This document shows positions 1-7,506 of a stretch of DNA of 64,000 nt, one piece after another. Under the pieces are notes generated by a model. It did no database searches. It was given only the letters and a program-made list of their open reading frames with translations, and was not told where the DNA came from. The first letter of the stretch is position 1. Each line of letters opens with the position of its first letter. The DNA is taken from NCBI RefSeq assembly GCF_001651805.1, contig NZ_CP015839.1, forward strand, positions 4,836,001-4,900,000, given 5' to 3'. The stretch comes from Marinobacterium aestuarii. GTDB taxonomy: Bacteria; Pseudomonadota; Gammaproteobacteria; Pseudomonadales; Balneatricaceae. The position numbers and the translations under genes were made by a program.

Positions 1-2
1 GC

Positions 3-125
3 AGTAATCGGCACCAGATACTGGCGGCGTTCGAAGAACGCATCCATAACAGCCCCGAACAGGAGTTCGCGCGGGCACTGGCCGAAATCAACAATATTGC
101 GCTGTTCCGGCTGCAGACTCTTTAA
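3..125 (+). CDS. uraD: OHCU decarboxylase, C-terminal end (partial)
   Basis: The reading frame is open from the window edge to a TAA at 123-125 and encodes 40 residues. It contains ILAAFEERIHNSPEQEF and ALAEINNIALFRL, which fit the last helix of 2-oxo-4-hydroxy-4-carboxy-5-ureidoimidazoline decarboxylase. That enzyme makes S-allantoin in urate breakdown. The next genes are allantoicase, ureidoglycolate lyase and urate oxidase, which supports the call. The 5' part lies outside the window. Family recognition rests on a short tail plus context. Confidence 0.75.
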   Translation, partial: SNRHQILAAFEERIHNSPEQEFARALAEINNIALFRLQTL

Positions 126-181
126 GAACCAGTCCCAAGAGCTGACCCGCGACAGGCAACGACCCAATGGACAAGGACATT

Positions 182-1177
182 ATGAGCACAGAGAATTTCG
201 ACAAGTACATCAACCTGGCCGACGCGCGCCTGGGCACCAAGGCCATTTCCGTGACTGACGACTGGTTTGCCGACGTCAATCGCCTGTTCCAGCCGGATGC
301 TGCGGTATGGAAGGAAGGTGTATTTGACGACAACGGCAAATGGATGGACGGCTGGGAATCGCGCCGCAAGCGCTTTGAAGGTTACGATTCTGCCGTGATC
401 CGTCTGGGCGTACCCGGCACCATCAAGGGTTTCGATATCGACACCAGCTTTTTTACCGGCAACTTCCCGCCGTCGGCCTCCATCGATGCCTGCTTCTGCG
501 CCGAAGGCGAACCCAATGAAGACAGCCACTGGGAAGAGATCCTCACTTCGGTTGAACTGCAGGGTAACAGCCATCACCTGCACGCCATTGCCGATGACCG
601 CGCCTGGACGCACCTGCGCCTTAACATCTACCCCGATGGCGGCGTGGCCCGCCTGCGCGTTTACGGCGTGCCCTACCGCGACTGGAGTGCACATAACAGC
701 AGCGAGCAGGTCGACCTGGCCTCGGCCCTGAATGGCGGCCGTGCCCTGGCCTGCAGCGACGAGCACTTCGGTCGCATGAGCAACATCCTGAACCCGGGCC
801 GCGGTATCAACATGGGTGATGGCTGGGAAACCGCCCGTCGCCGCACACCGGGCAATGACTGGGTTATCGTCGCCCTGGGGCACCCCGGTGAAATCGAGCA
901 GATCGTGGTCGATACCCTCCACTTCAAGGGTAACTACCCGGACAGCTGCTCCATCCAGGCAGCCTATGTCGAAGGCGGCACCGACTCCCAGATCGAGGCT
1001 CGCAGCCTGTACTGGCGCGAACTGCTGCCCTCCCAGAAACTGGAAATGCACCAGGAACACAGCTTCGCCGCCCAGATCAAGGATCTTGGCCCGGTGACCC
1101 ACGTGCGCCTGAACATCTTCCCCGATGGTGGTGTAAGCCGGCTGCGCCTGCTCGGCCGCATCGCCAAGAAAGCCTGA
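182..1177 (+). CDS. alc: Allantoicase
   Basis: Allantoicase hydrolyses allantoate to ureidoglycolate and urea. The protein shows the family's two tandem homologous domains, about residues 15-165 and 180-330. The repeat is visible in [10 protein letters not shown] versus [11 protein letters not shown], in [12 protein letters not shown] versus [12 protein letters not shown], and in [17 protein letters not shown] versus [17 protein letters not shown]. An ATG at 167 is also in frame, but the ATG at 182 has AAGGA five bases upstream (173-177) and is preferred, giving 331 residues. It lies 56 bp after uraD and 12 bp before allA, so all three probably share a transcript. Confidence 0.95.
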   Translation: MSTENFDKYINLADARLGTKAISVTDDWFADVNRLFQPDAAVWKEGVFDDNGKWMDGWESRRKRFEGYDSAVIRLGVPGTIKGFDIDTSFFTGNFPPSASIDACFCAEGEPNEDSHWEEILTSVELQGNSHHLHAIADDRAWTHLRLNIYPDGGVARLRVYGVPYRDWSAHNSSEQVDLASALNGGRALACSDEHFGRMSNILNPGRGINMGDGWETARRRTPGNDWVIVALGHPGEIEQIVVDTLHFKGNYPDSCSIQAAYVEGGTDSQIEARSLYWRELLPSQKLEMHQEHSFAAQIKDLGPVTHVRLNIFPDGGVSRLRLLGRIAKKA

Positions 1178-1189
1178 GGCAATAGCGCC

Positions 1190-1690
1190 ATGCTGAAGTT
1201 AAAGATTGAAACGCTGAGCAAGGAGGCCTTTGCCCCCTTCGGAGACCTGATCGCCAGCGAGGGTCATGACTTTTTCATGATCAATAATGGCTCCACACGC
1301 CGCTACCACCGTCTGGCCGAGGTGGAAACCGGCGCTGAAGGCACCCCGATCATCAGCATTTTCCGGGCCCAGACACTCCCCATGCCCCTGCGGGTGCGCA
1401 TGATGGAGCGCCACCCCCTGGGCAGCCAGGCCTTTATTCCGATGCGTGGCAAGCCGTTCCTGATTCTGGTGGCGCCGCCGGGGGATGATCTGACATCATC
1501 CCGGCTGCGCGCCTTTTACAGCGACGGCACCCAGGGCGTGAATTATCGGCCCGGCGTCTGGCACCACCCGATTCTGGCACTGACTGATCAGGACGAGTTC
1601 CTGGTGGTCGACCGTGCCGGGCCCGGCAACAACTGTGACGAATTTTTCTTCGACGACAGCGAAGAAATCATGCTCAACCCTGAGCTTTGA
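1190..1690 (+). CDS. allA: Ureidoglycolate lyase
   Basis: This enzyme releases urea from (S)-ureidoglycolate and yields glyoxylate, the substrate of the gcl-hyi-glxR genes 6 kb downstream. The protein has 166 residues, close to the usual 160-170 of the family. Recognisable blocks are KEAFAPFGDLI near the N-terminus, MERHPLGSQAFIPM in the middle and YRPGVWHHPILAL followed by FLVVDR near the C-terminus, which form the cupin-like fold. It follows alc by 12 bp. The 123-bp gap to puuD holds no obvious terminator, so cotranscription is likely. Confidence 0.95.
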   Translation: MLKLKIETLSKEAFAPFGDLIASEGHDFFMINNGSTRRYHRLAEVETGAEGTPIISIFRAQTLPMPLRVRMMERHPLGSQAFIPMRGKPFLILVAPPGDDLTSSRLRAFYSDGTQGVNYRPGVWHHPILALTDQDEFLVVDRAGPGNNCDEFFFDDSEEIMLNPEL

Positions 1691-1813
1691 GCTAAACAAG
1701 TACTCAAAGCGCAACCATAAACCACAACGACTAGCAGCAATTTGGGGCCGGGGAGCAGAAAACCCAGGTTCAGTCACTGGCCTTGCAGGGCCGGTGCATC
1801 TGAGGAGCGAACT

Positions 1814-3022
1814 ATGGATCCGCATATTACCGAATGGCTCAACCTGACCGCCCGCTGGGTACACATGATCGTGGGCATTGCCTGGATCGGCGCATCTTTC
1901 TACTTTGTCTGGCTGGAAAACCACCTCGACCGCAGCAATCCCCGTGAAGGCCTGTCGGGTGATCTCTGGGCCATCCACGGCGGTGGTATTTACCACCTCG
2001 AGAAATACAAACTGGCGCCGCCGAAAATGCCGGAAGAGCTGCACTGGTTCAAGTGGGAAGCCTACGCCACCTGGCTCAGCGGCATGGCGCTGCTGACCAT
2101 CGTGTTCTACCTGAATGCCGATCTCTACCTGGTCGCCCCGGGCTCAGACATGAACCCGACCACCGCCATCGCCATAGGCGTAGGTGCCCTGGTCGCCGGC
2201 TGGTTTATCTATGATTTCCTGTGCGATTCAGCCCTTGGCAAAAAACCGGCCCTGCTCGGTGCCCTGTTGTTCGTACTGCTCATCGGTGCCGCCTGGGGCC
2301 TGAGCCTGGTATTCAGCGGTCGCGGTGCCTTTATCCACGTTGGCGCCATTATCGGCACCATGATGGTGGGTAACGTCTTTCGCGTCATCATGCCGGGTCA
2401 GCGCGCCCTGGTGGGGGCCATCGAAGCCAAGCGCGAACCCGATCCAACCCTGCCGGCCAAGGCGTTGCTGCGCTCGCGTCACAACAACTACCTGACGCTG
2501 CCGGTGCTGTTCATCATGATCAGCAACCACTTCCCGAGCACCTACGGCAGCGCCTCCAACTGGATGATCCTGGCAGCCCTGGCGGTACTGAGCGTACTGG
2601 TACGTCATTACTTCAACACCCGCCACGAAAGCCAGAAACTGGCCTGGACTCTGCCTGCCGCTGCGCTGGGCATGGTTGCCCTGGCCTTTGTCACCCGGCC
2701 TGATACAGCCCCGGCCACCGTTGAGACCGCAGGCAGCACCCAGCCGGCCGCCGTTGAAAGTGTTGAGTTCGATGCCGTATACAACGTCATCCAGCAACGC
2801 TGCACCAGCTGCCACTCCGCCACGCCCACCAGCCCTGCCTTCAGCACGGCTCCCGGCGGCGTGATCATGGATGAACCCAGCCAGATCAAGCAGCTGGCGG
2901 ATCGCATTCATGCACAGGCCGTGGCCAGCAACATCATGCCCCTGGGCAACATCACCAACATGACGCAGGAAGAGCGCAACCTGCTCGGTAACTGGATAGC
3001 CGCCGGCGCGCCTACCGAGTAA
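1814..3022 (+). CDS. puuD: Membrane urate oxidase PuuD with C-terminal cytochrome c domain
   Basis: PuuD oxidises urate to 5-hydroxyisourate at the membrane and passes electrons through its own cytochrome c domain, unlike soluble uricase. The first roughly 300 residues carry about eight hydrophobic segments with conserved histidines (for example WVHMIVGIAWIGASFYF near the N-terminus). The C-terminal part has one haem c site, CTSCH at residues 330-334, with a likely axial Met near 375 in NIMPLGN. Length is 402 residues. The ATG at 1814 has GAGGAG seven bases upstream and was preferred to in-frame starts from 1742, which add a non-conserved leader. A strong terminator follows at 3053. No soluble uricase gene is visible in the window. 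Confidence 0.93.
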   Translation: MDPHITEWLNLTARWVHMIVGIAWIGASFYFVWLENHLDRSNPREGLSGDLWAIHGGGIYHLEKYKLAPPKMPEELHWFKWEAYATWLSGMALLTIVFYLNADLYLVAPGSDMNPTTAIAIGVGALVAGWFIYDFLCDSALGKKPALLGALLFVLLIGAAWGLSLVFSGRGAFIHVGAIIGTMMVGNVFRVIMPGQRALVGAIEAKREPDPTLPAKALLRSRHNNYLTLPVLFIMISNHFPSTYGSASNWMILAALAVLSVLVRHYFNTRHESQKLAWTLPAAALGMVALAFVTRPDTAPATVETAGSTQPAAVESVEFDAVYNVIQQRCTSCHSATPTSPAFSTAPGGVIMDEPSQIKQLADRIHAQAVASNIMPLGNITNMTQEERNLLGNWIAAGAPTE

Positions 3023-3052
3023 CACAGGCCCGCGCAGGCATCGCCATTCCCC

Positions 3053-3083
3053 GCCGCCCCGACACCCGTCGGGGCGGCTTTTT
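3053..3083 (+). terminator. Intrinsic terminator after puuD
   Basis: An 11-bp perfect GC-rich stem (GCCGCCCCGAC at 3053-3063 with GTCGGGGCGGC at 3068-3078) has a 4-nt loop and is followed by five T. It ends the uraD-alc-allA-puuD transcript 30 bp after the puuD stop codon. Confidence 0.93.
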
Positions 3084-3255
3084 GCGTTTTGGGCAATGCC
3101 ATTCCCGTACACCCGGCATTTGCATCCAGCCGTCAACACTAAAAAGAACACAATAAGACTTGATCTTGTATCCATTCAAAGGCGAGCATACAACTCTATT
3201 CCTGCCTAACCGGTCAGGAAAAAGCCTCCACCGACAACAACAATAAGGATACCGG

Positions 3256-3978
3256 ATGACACCGCAAAAACCTCTCTTGGCCCTGTTCCTCTGCAGCTCC
3301 CTCGCCAGCGCCGCCCATGCCGACGTGCTCTGGAGCGACTTCAGCCTCAGCTACCTCAATGGCCGCAACTACGAAGTGGTAACGCCCAGCGGCAAGATGG
3401 AGACTGTCACCTTTGAGCACGCCAGTGGACACAGCTGGGGCGATACCTTTCTGTTCATTGACCGCCTGATGCCGGACGCGCGCGGCAGCACCTTCTATGG
3501 CGAGTTCTCGCCCCGCCTGAGCCTGTCGTCACTCGGCGCCAGCGATCTGAGCGCAGGCCCCCTCAAGGATGTACTGCTGGCGGGCACCTGGGAAATGGGC
3601 GATGGCTTCGACAATCAGCTCTATGGCATTGGCTTCGCACTGAATGTACCGGGCTTTCACTATTTCAACCTGAACCTGTACAGGGCCAGCAACGACAACT
3701 GGGATGACGACGAGCAACTCACCCTGAGCTGGGCTTACCCGTTCAGCACCCGCAATGCCGATTTCCTCCTCGATGGCTTTCTCGACTGGTCCAGCAGCTC
3801 AGATACCAACGCCTCGGAGATGAACTTCACGCCCCAGCTGAAGTGGAACGCCGGCAAGCACCTGGGGCTGAAAGCATCGCTGTACGTCGGGCTGGAATAT
3901 TCCCACTGGAACAACAAGTTTGGCATTCAGGACCGGGACGAGCGCAATGCCGCCCTGCTGCTAAAATGGCATTTCTGA
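3256..3978 (+). CDS. Tsx-like outer-membrane nucleoside/purine channel
   Basis: The 240-residue protein begins with a signal peptide (residues 1 to about 22, cleavage after AAHA). Alternating aromatic and polar strands follow, and it ends in Phe, as outer-membrane barrels do. WSDFSLSYLNGRNYEV, FFIDR-type strands and the closing strand resemble the nucleoside-specific channel (Tsx/OmpK) family. It lies between urate oxidase and an NCS2 permease, so it probably lets nucleosides, urate or related purines cross the outer membrane; the substrate is inferred. It has its own leader after the puuD terminator. Confidence 0.85.
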   Translation: MTPQKPLLALFLCSSLASAAHADVLWSDFSLSYLNGRNYEVVTPSGKMETVTFEHASGHSWGDTFLFIDRLMPDARGSTFYGEFSPRLSLSSLGASDLSAGPLKDVLLAGTWEMGDGFDNQLYGIGFALNVPGFHYFNLNLYRASNDNWDDDEQLTLSWAYPFSTRNADFLLDGFLDWSSSSDTNASEMNFTPQLKWNAGKHLGLKASLYVGLEYSHWNNKFGIQDRDERNAALLLKWHF

Positions 3979-4030
3979 TCGAGTATTTCCGCGCCACCGG
4001 CCCCGTGGGAGTGATTACGTCACAGGCTTA

Positions 4031-4044
4031 AATTGTGTACATTA
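4031..4044. promoter_or_regulatory. TTGT-NN-ACA operator-like site before the NCS2 permease
   Basis: AATTGTGTACATTA contains TTGT-GT-ACAT, one base short of the TTGT-NN-ACAA palindromes found before gcl at 7326 and 7470. It lies 150 bp upstream of the permease. I infer that one regulator may bind all three; the regulator is not identified in the window. Confidence 0.4.
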
Positions 4045-4084
4045 TTCTGAATTATTATAGACATTATTTTTAGCATCCCCTATA

Positions 4085-4103
4085 TTGGTCACTACCTGAC
4101 CAA
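4085..4103. promoter_or_regulatory. Palindromic operator TTGGTCA-N5-TGACCAA
   Basis: Two perfect 7-bp arms, TTGGTCA (4085-4091) and TGACCAA (4097-4103), flank CTACC. The site lies 94 bp before the permease start and within a plausible promoter region. Its size and symmetry fit a TetR-type dimer, and a TetR gene follows the permease. Assigning the site to that protein is an inference. Confidence 0.55.
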
Positions 4104-4196
4104 CTAGTCAGCATTGTCAAAACCCGTTATCCCGCGGCGGTTTCGGCCCTCGCCACAACCAGCTCTTCATAACAATAACTAGGGTAGGCACTTACC

Positions 4197-5696
4197 ATGA
4201 CAGCAAAAAACGCCGGGGCACAGGCAAGCCCCAAAACCAATCACGATCTTATCTATCATCTCGAGGATACACCGGCCTTCGGCCCGGCATTCTTTGCAGC
4301 GCTACAGCATGTGCTGGCCAGTTTTATCGGTATTATCACCCCCACCCTGATCGTCGGCGGCGTACTGGGCCTGGGCAGTGAAGTACCCTACCTGGTGAGC
4401 ATGGCGCTGGTCGTGTCCGGTGTCGGTACCTTTATCCAGGCCCGTCGCATCGGCCCCATCGGTTCCGGCCTGCTCTGCGTACAGGGCACCAGCTTCGCCT
4501 TCCTCAGCACCATTCTCAGCGTCGGCTTTATCGTCAAGAATGCCGGCGGTGGCCCCGATGAAATCCTGGCCACCATCTTTGGTGTCTGCTTTCTGGCCGC
4601 CTTTGTCGAAGTCTTCCTGAGCCGCTTTATTCACCGTCTGGGCCGGATTATCACCCCCGTGGTCACCGGCACCGTGATTACCATCATCGGCCTGTCGCTG
4701 ATCAAGGTGGGCATGACCGACCTGGCTGGCGGTTTTGGCGCCGACGATTTCGGTTCGCTGGAGAACCTCGGCCTCGGCGGCCTGGTGCTCGCGACCATCA
4801 TCATCATGAACCGCTTCAAAAATCCGATGATCCGTCTCAGCGCCGTGATCGTCGGCCTGCTGGTCGGCTTCAGTGTCGCCTGGGTACTGGGCCGCGTCGA
4901 CTTCAGCGGCCTGTCGAGCCTGCCGCTGCTGACGGTGCCACAGCCCTTCAAGTACGGTTTCTCGTTTGATATCGCCGCCTTTGTTTCCCTGGCCGTGATC
5001 TATGTGGTCACCGCGATTGAAACCACCGGCGACCTGACCGCCAACTCCATCGTCTCGAGCCAGCCGGTCAATGGCCCCATCTACCTGAACCGCATCAAGT
5101 CCGGCGTTCTGGCCGACGGCTTCAACTCCGCCATGGCCGCAGCCCTCAACAGCCTGCCCATGACCACCTTCAGCCAGAACAACGGGGTGATCCAGCTCAC
5201 CGGTGTCGCCAGCCGCCGCGTGGCCTACTACATCGCGGGCATACTGGCGCTGCTCGGCCTGTTCCCCTACATCGGTGGCATTCTGCAGCAGATGCCTAAA
5301 CCGGTACTCGGTGGCGCCACCCTGATCATGTTCGGCACCGTCGCCACCGCAGGCGTGAAGATCCTCGCCCAGTGTGAACTGAATCGCCGCAACATGCTGA
5401 TTGTTGCCGTCTCCATCGGCCTTGGCCTGGGTGTCGCTGCGGTACCTGAAGTACTCCAGGAACTGCCCAAGACGCTGCAGAACATCATCGGCTCGCCGGT
5501 CAGCATTGGTGCCTTCAGCGCCATCATTCTGAGCCTGTTCCTGCCGGATGAGTCTGCCCAGCACGCCGAGGAGGATCTCCCGGACCAGCACCTTGAGACA
5601 GACTCCAGCCCGTCCAGAACAACGGACACCCAGCAGGCCACCCGGGCGGATACGCTGACTGACAGCGCCAAGCCTCTGGGCGGCACAGCGTCCTGA
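4197..5696 (+). CDS. NCS2 nucleobase permease, probably for urate/xanthine
   Basis: This inner-membrane proton/nucleobase symporter has 499 residues, about 450 of which form the usual 14-segment core. It shows the NCS2 signature QNNGVIQLTGVASRRV in the loop before TM10 and the conserved acidic AIETTGDLTANS stretch of TM8. The C-terminal 50 residues are polar, rich in acidic residues and Ser/Thr, and probably cytoplasmic. Placement beside urate oxidase and the Tsx-like channel suggests urate or xanthine as substrate; uracil is less likely from context. Two candidate operators (4031 and 4085) precede it. Confidence 0.9.
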   Translation: MTAKNAGAQASPKTNHDLIYHLEDTPAFGPAFFAALQHVLASFIGIITPTLIVGGVLGLGSEVPYLVSMALVVSGVGTFIQARRIGPIGSGLLCVQGTSFAFLSTILSVGFIVKNAGGGPDEILATIFGVCFLAAFVEVFLSRFIHRLGRIITPVVTGTVITIIGLSLIKVGMTDLAGGFGADDFGSLENLGLGGLVLATIIIMNRFKNPMIRLSAVIVGLLVGFSVAWVLGRVDFSGLSSLPLLTVPQPFKYGFSFDIAAFVSLAVIYVVTAIETTGDLTANSIVSSQPVNGPIYLNRIKSGVLADGFNSAMAAALNSLPMTTFSQNNGVIQLTGVASRRVAYYIAGILALLGLFPYIGGILQQMPKPVLGGATLIMFGTVATAGVKILAQCELNRRNMLIVAVSIGLGLGVAAVPEVLQELPKTLQNIIGSPVSIGAFSAIILSLFLPDESAQHAEEDLPDQHLETDSSPSRTTDTQQATRADTLTDSAKPLGGTAS

Positions 5697-5907
5697 TCTG
5701 ACAACTGACCAATACCAAGCACCGGGAGTGCTGCAGCCTGCAGCGCTTCCGGTCTTTTGCGTTATGGCGTCAATGCATTCTGGCCTTGCTGTTGCCACCG
5801 CGCCGCGCCTTGAGCCGCCTGAGTACGGGATGGTAAGATTCAGCTCCCTGCTGCGCTCAGTCCAACGGCTCATCACGGGCCCGCATCACAGCAAGGAACA
5901 GGCTTCA

Positions 5908-6531
5908 ATGGCCAGCATTCGCGAACGCAATAAACGCCTGATCATCAAGACCGCCTGCCAGGTGTTCGCCGACACGGGCTTTGCCGCCACCAAGACCAGC
6001 GACATCGCCGACAAGGCCGGCCTGCCCAAGGCCAACATCTATTACTATTTCAAATCCAAGGAAGCCCTGTACCGCGCCGTGCTCGAAAGCATTATCGAGC
6101 CGTTGCTGCAGGCCTACGCGCCTTTTCACCGCGAGGAAGAGCCGGAACTGGCGCTACGGGCCTATATCAAGGCCAAAGTGCGCATATCACGGGAACACGC
6201 CGATGCCTCCAAGGTCTTTGCCAGCGAAATCATGCACGGCGCACCGCACCTGTCTGCTGACAGTCTGGAACAGCTGAAAACAGAAGCTGAGCGCAGCATC
6301 GAACGGCTGCGACAGTGGATTGCCGATGGGCGCATGGCAGCGGTAGACCCGCAGCACCTGATGTTTACCATCTGGGCCTCGACCCAGACCTACGCCGATT
6401 TCGACTGGCAAATTCTGGAAGTGACCGGCCGCAAGAAGTTGCAGGCCAGGGACTACGATACCGCCGCCGAGCTGATCACCCGACTGGTGCTCAAGGGCTG
6501 CGAGGTGCAGCCAGAGCACAACAGCGTCTAG
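5908..6531 (+). CDS. TetR-family regulator (RutR/YcdC-like)
   Basis: The 207-residue protein has an N-terminal helix-turn-helix (residues about 25-48: TKTSDIADKAGLPKANIYYYF) and a C-terminal ligand domain of the YcdC/RutR type (GRMAAVDPQHLMFTIWASTQTYADF). RutR responds to pyrimidines in E. coli; here the neighbours suggest a purine or purine-derived ligand. The ATG at 5908 has AAGGA upstream; an in-frame start at 5728 would add an unconserved 60-residue leader and was not used. It follows the permease by 211 bp, and the palindrome at 4085 is a candidate target. Confidence 0.88.
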   Translation: MASIRERNKRLIIKTACQVFADTGFAATKTSDIADKAGLPKANIYYYFKSKEALYRAVLESIIEPLLQAYAPFHREEEPELALRAYIKAKVRISREHADASKVFASEIMHGAPHLSADSLEQLKTEAERSIERLRQWIADGRMAAVDPQHLMFTIWASTQTYADFDWQILEVTGRKKLQARDYDTAAELITRLVLKGCEVQPEHNSV

Positions 6532-6557
6532 CGGCCTGATCGGCGCTCCAGAACGCA

Positions 6558-6590
6558 AACAGGCCCGCTGCCAGGGGCAGCGGGCCTGTT
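6558..6590. terminator. Terminator between convergent tetR and GlcG/HbpS genes
   Basis: A perfect 15-bp stem (6558-6572 with 6576-6590) has a 3-nt loop. It lies 27 bp after the tetR stop and 21 bp before the stop of the opposing gene. T-tracts are weak on both sides, so it may act as a bidirectional terminator or as a barrier to transcripts from either side. Confidence 0.75.
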
Positions 6591-6610
6591 AGAAGCTCAC
6601 AGGCGGTCTA

Positions 6611-7045
6611 TCAGACGCCGTTGTCACCCCGCAAGCCGCTCACCGCCACGCCGGCCATGGCGCACAGCTCATCCACATCCGAAGTATCGCCACTGATACC
6701 CACAGCTCCCACGATAACGCCTGCGTCATCACGCACCAGCACACCGCCCGCCACGGGTATTATGTTGCCCTGAGCCAGGCTATTCACCGCGCCTATAAAG
6801 GCCGGACGATTTTCCGCATCCGCCGCTATCAGGCGCGAAGGCTTGCCCAGCGCCAGCGATCCCCAGGCCTTGGCTGTGGCGATCTCGGGCCGCAACAGAC
6901 TGGAACCGTCTTCGCGCTGTAACGAAACCACACGCCCGGCCTGATCAAGTACCGCCACGGTCAAGGGTGCTGCTCCAAGCTCCCGTCCCTTGCTCAGGGC
7001 GGCCGCGCTAATACTCAGTGCCGTTGCCAGATTAACTGTCGACAT
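6611..7045 (-). CDS. GlcG/HbpS-family (DUF336) protein
   Basis: The 144-residue protein belongs to the GlcG/HbpS family. It has an N-terminal helix (ATALSISAAALSKGRELG), the block LTVAVLDQAGRVVSLQREDGS, and a C-terminal VAGGVLVRDDAGVIVGAVGISG. Relatives occur beside glycolate and glyoxylate genes; some bind haem or small ligands, but no reaction is established for this one. The ATG at 7045 has GAGGAG seven bases upstream. A TTG further upstream overlaps that site and was rejected. It is divergent from gcl across a 461-bp regulatory region. Confidence 0.85.
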   Translation of the reverse strand: MSTVNLATALSISAAALSKGRELGAAPLTVAVLDQAGRVVSLQREDGSSLLRPEIATAKAWGSLALGKPSRLIAADAENRPAFIGAVNSLAQGNIIPVAGGVLVRDDAGVIVGAVGISGDTSDVDELCAMAGVAVSGLRGDNGV

Positions 7046-7323
7046 TTTACATCTCCTCAAGGTTTTACAAGGTTAAACAAGATCGGTTGGCGCTGCAGGA
7101 CAGGCCCCTGTCTGGGGCTCTTTGTCCTGCCCGCCTGAAATCGGGCTGGCCTGTGCCCAAGGCACACCGCCAGCGGTTAGCTGTAGTGAAAACACGCCAG
7201 GTTGTACTCACTGACGCCCCACAGATCGGTTACAAAAATAAAGGTCAAACAATACAAACCGACCTGAAACAGACTCCATCTATAGCCCAACAAAACCACC
7301 AATCCAATACATTTGTTATATTT

Positions 7324-7337
7324 TTTTGTATACAAAA
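7324..7337. promoter_or_regulatory. Palindrome TTTTGTATACAAAA upstream of gcl
   Basis: This is a perfect 14-bp palindrome. Its TTGT-AT-ACAA core matches the site at 7470 except for one centre base. Two spaced sites, one about 100 bp upstream of the promoter and one just past the start point, would allow looping repression. FadR-type GntR regulators bind short sites of this kind; the family is a guess. Confidence 0.6.
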
Positions 7338-7344
7338 TATAACA

Positions 7345-7360
7345 GACTAAAGTATTAGTC
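7345..7360. promoter_or_regulatory. Dyad GACTAA-agta-TTAGTC
   Basis: Perfect 6-bp arms flank a 4-bp spacer between the upstream operator and the gcl promoter. It could be a second regulator's site. A looser dyad, GTCTAA / TTAGAC, occurs before glxR at about 10,146-10,165. Confidence 0.35.
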
Positions 7361-7374
7361 CGTAACATTATGTT

Positions 7375-7391
7375 TTAAAACAACTTAATAG
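7375..7391 (+). promoter_or_regulatory. 17-nt motif shared with the glxR upstream region, copy 1
   Basis: TTAAAACAACTTAATAG matches the sequence at 10,131-10,147 in 16 of 17 positions, in the same orientation. It lies 35 bp upstream of the gcl -35 box, the position expected of an activator site. Confidence 0.45.
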
Positions 7392-7425
7392 ATAGTCCGC
7401 TATTTAGCCTTCAGTCGAAGGGGGC

Positions 7426-7455
7426 TTGACCTTAAGCAGGGCTAATGCATAGAAT
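7426..7455 (+). promoter_or_regulatory. Predicted sigma-70 promoter of gcl-hyi-glxR
   Basis: The -35 box TTGACC (7426-7431) and the -10 box TAGAAT (7450-7455) are separated by 18 bp. Transcription would start near 7462, and the TTGT-AC-ACAA site lies just downstream, where a bound repressor would block initiation. Confidence 0.7.
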
Positions 7456-7469
7456 CAGTCATAATTATT

Positions 7470-7479
7470 TTGTACACAA
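7470..7479. promoter_or_regulatory. TTGT-AC-ACAA operator at the gcl start point
   Basis: TTGTACACAA sits about 8 bp past the predicted start point and 27 bp before the gcl ATG. It shares its arms with the palindrome at 7324-7337. The location suggests repression. Confidence 0.6.
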
Positions 7480-7506
7480 TTAATAACCAATAAAGGGCAC
7501 AATGTA

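Larger units (their letters stand above)
7046..7506. other. Intergenic regulatory region between the GlcG/HbpS gene and gcl
   Basis: No convincing gene lies here. The right half is AT-rich and contains, in order, a TTGT-AT-ACAA palindrome (7324-7337), a GACTAA-agta-TTAGTC dyad (7345-7360), a 17-nt motif shared with the region before glxR (7375-7391), a sigma-70 promoter (7426-7455) and a second TTGT-NN-ACAA site (7470-7479). The left half shows no recognisable signal. Confidence 0.7.

Noticed and set aside
122-1102. A long open frame antisense to allantoicase
   Set aside because: The sense frame is a clear two-domain allantoicase, and the antisense product shows no family features.
4045-4196. 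Purine riboswitch before the NCS2 permease
   Set aside because: The leader has only short pairings, such as GGTA/TACC at the start codon, and I could not match it to a known purine or xanthine aptamer.
4302-5876. A 524-codon open frame antisense to the NCS2 permease
   Set aside because: The predicted protein is very rich in Asp, Gln, His and Gly, as expected for the reverse of a hydrophobic membrane protein, and has no known motif.
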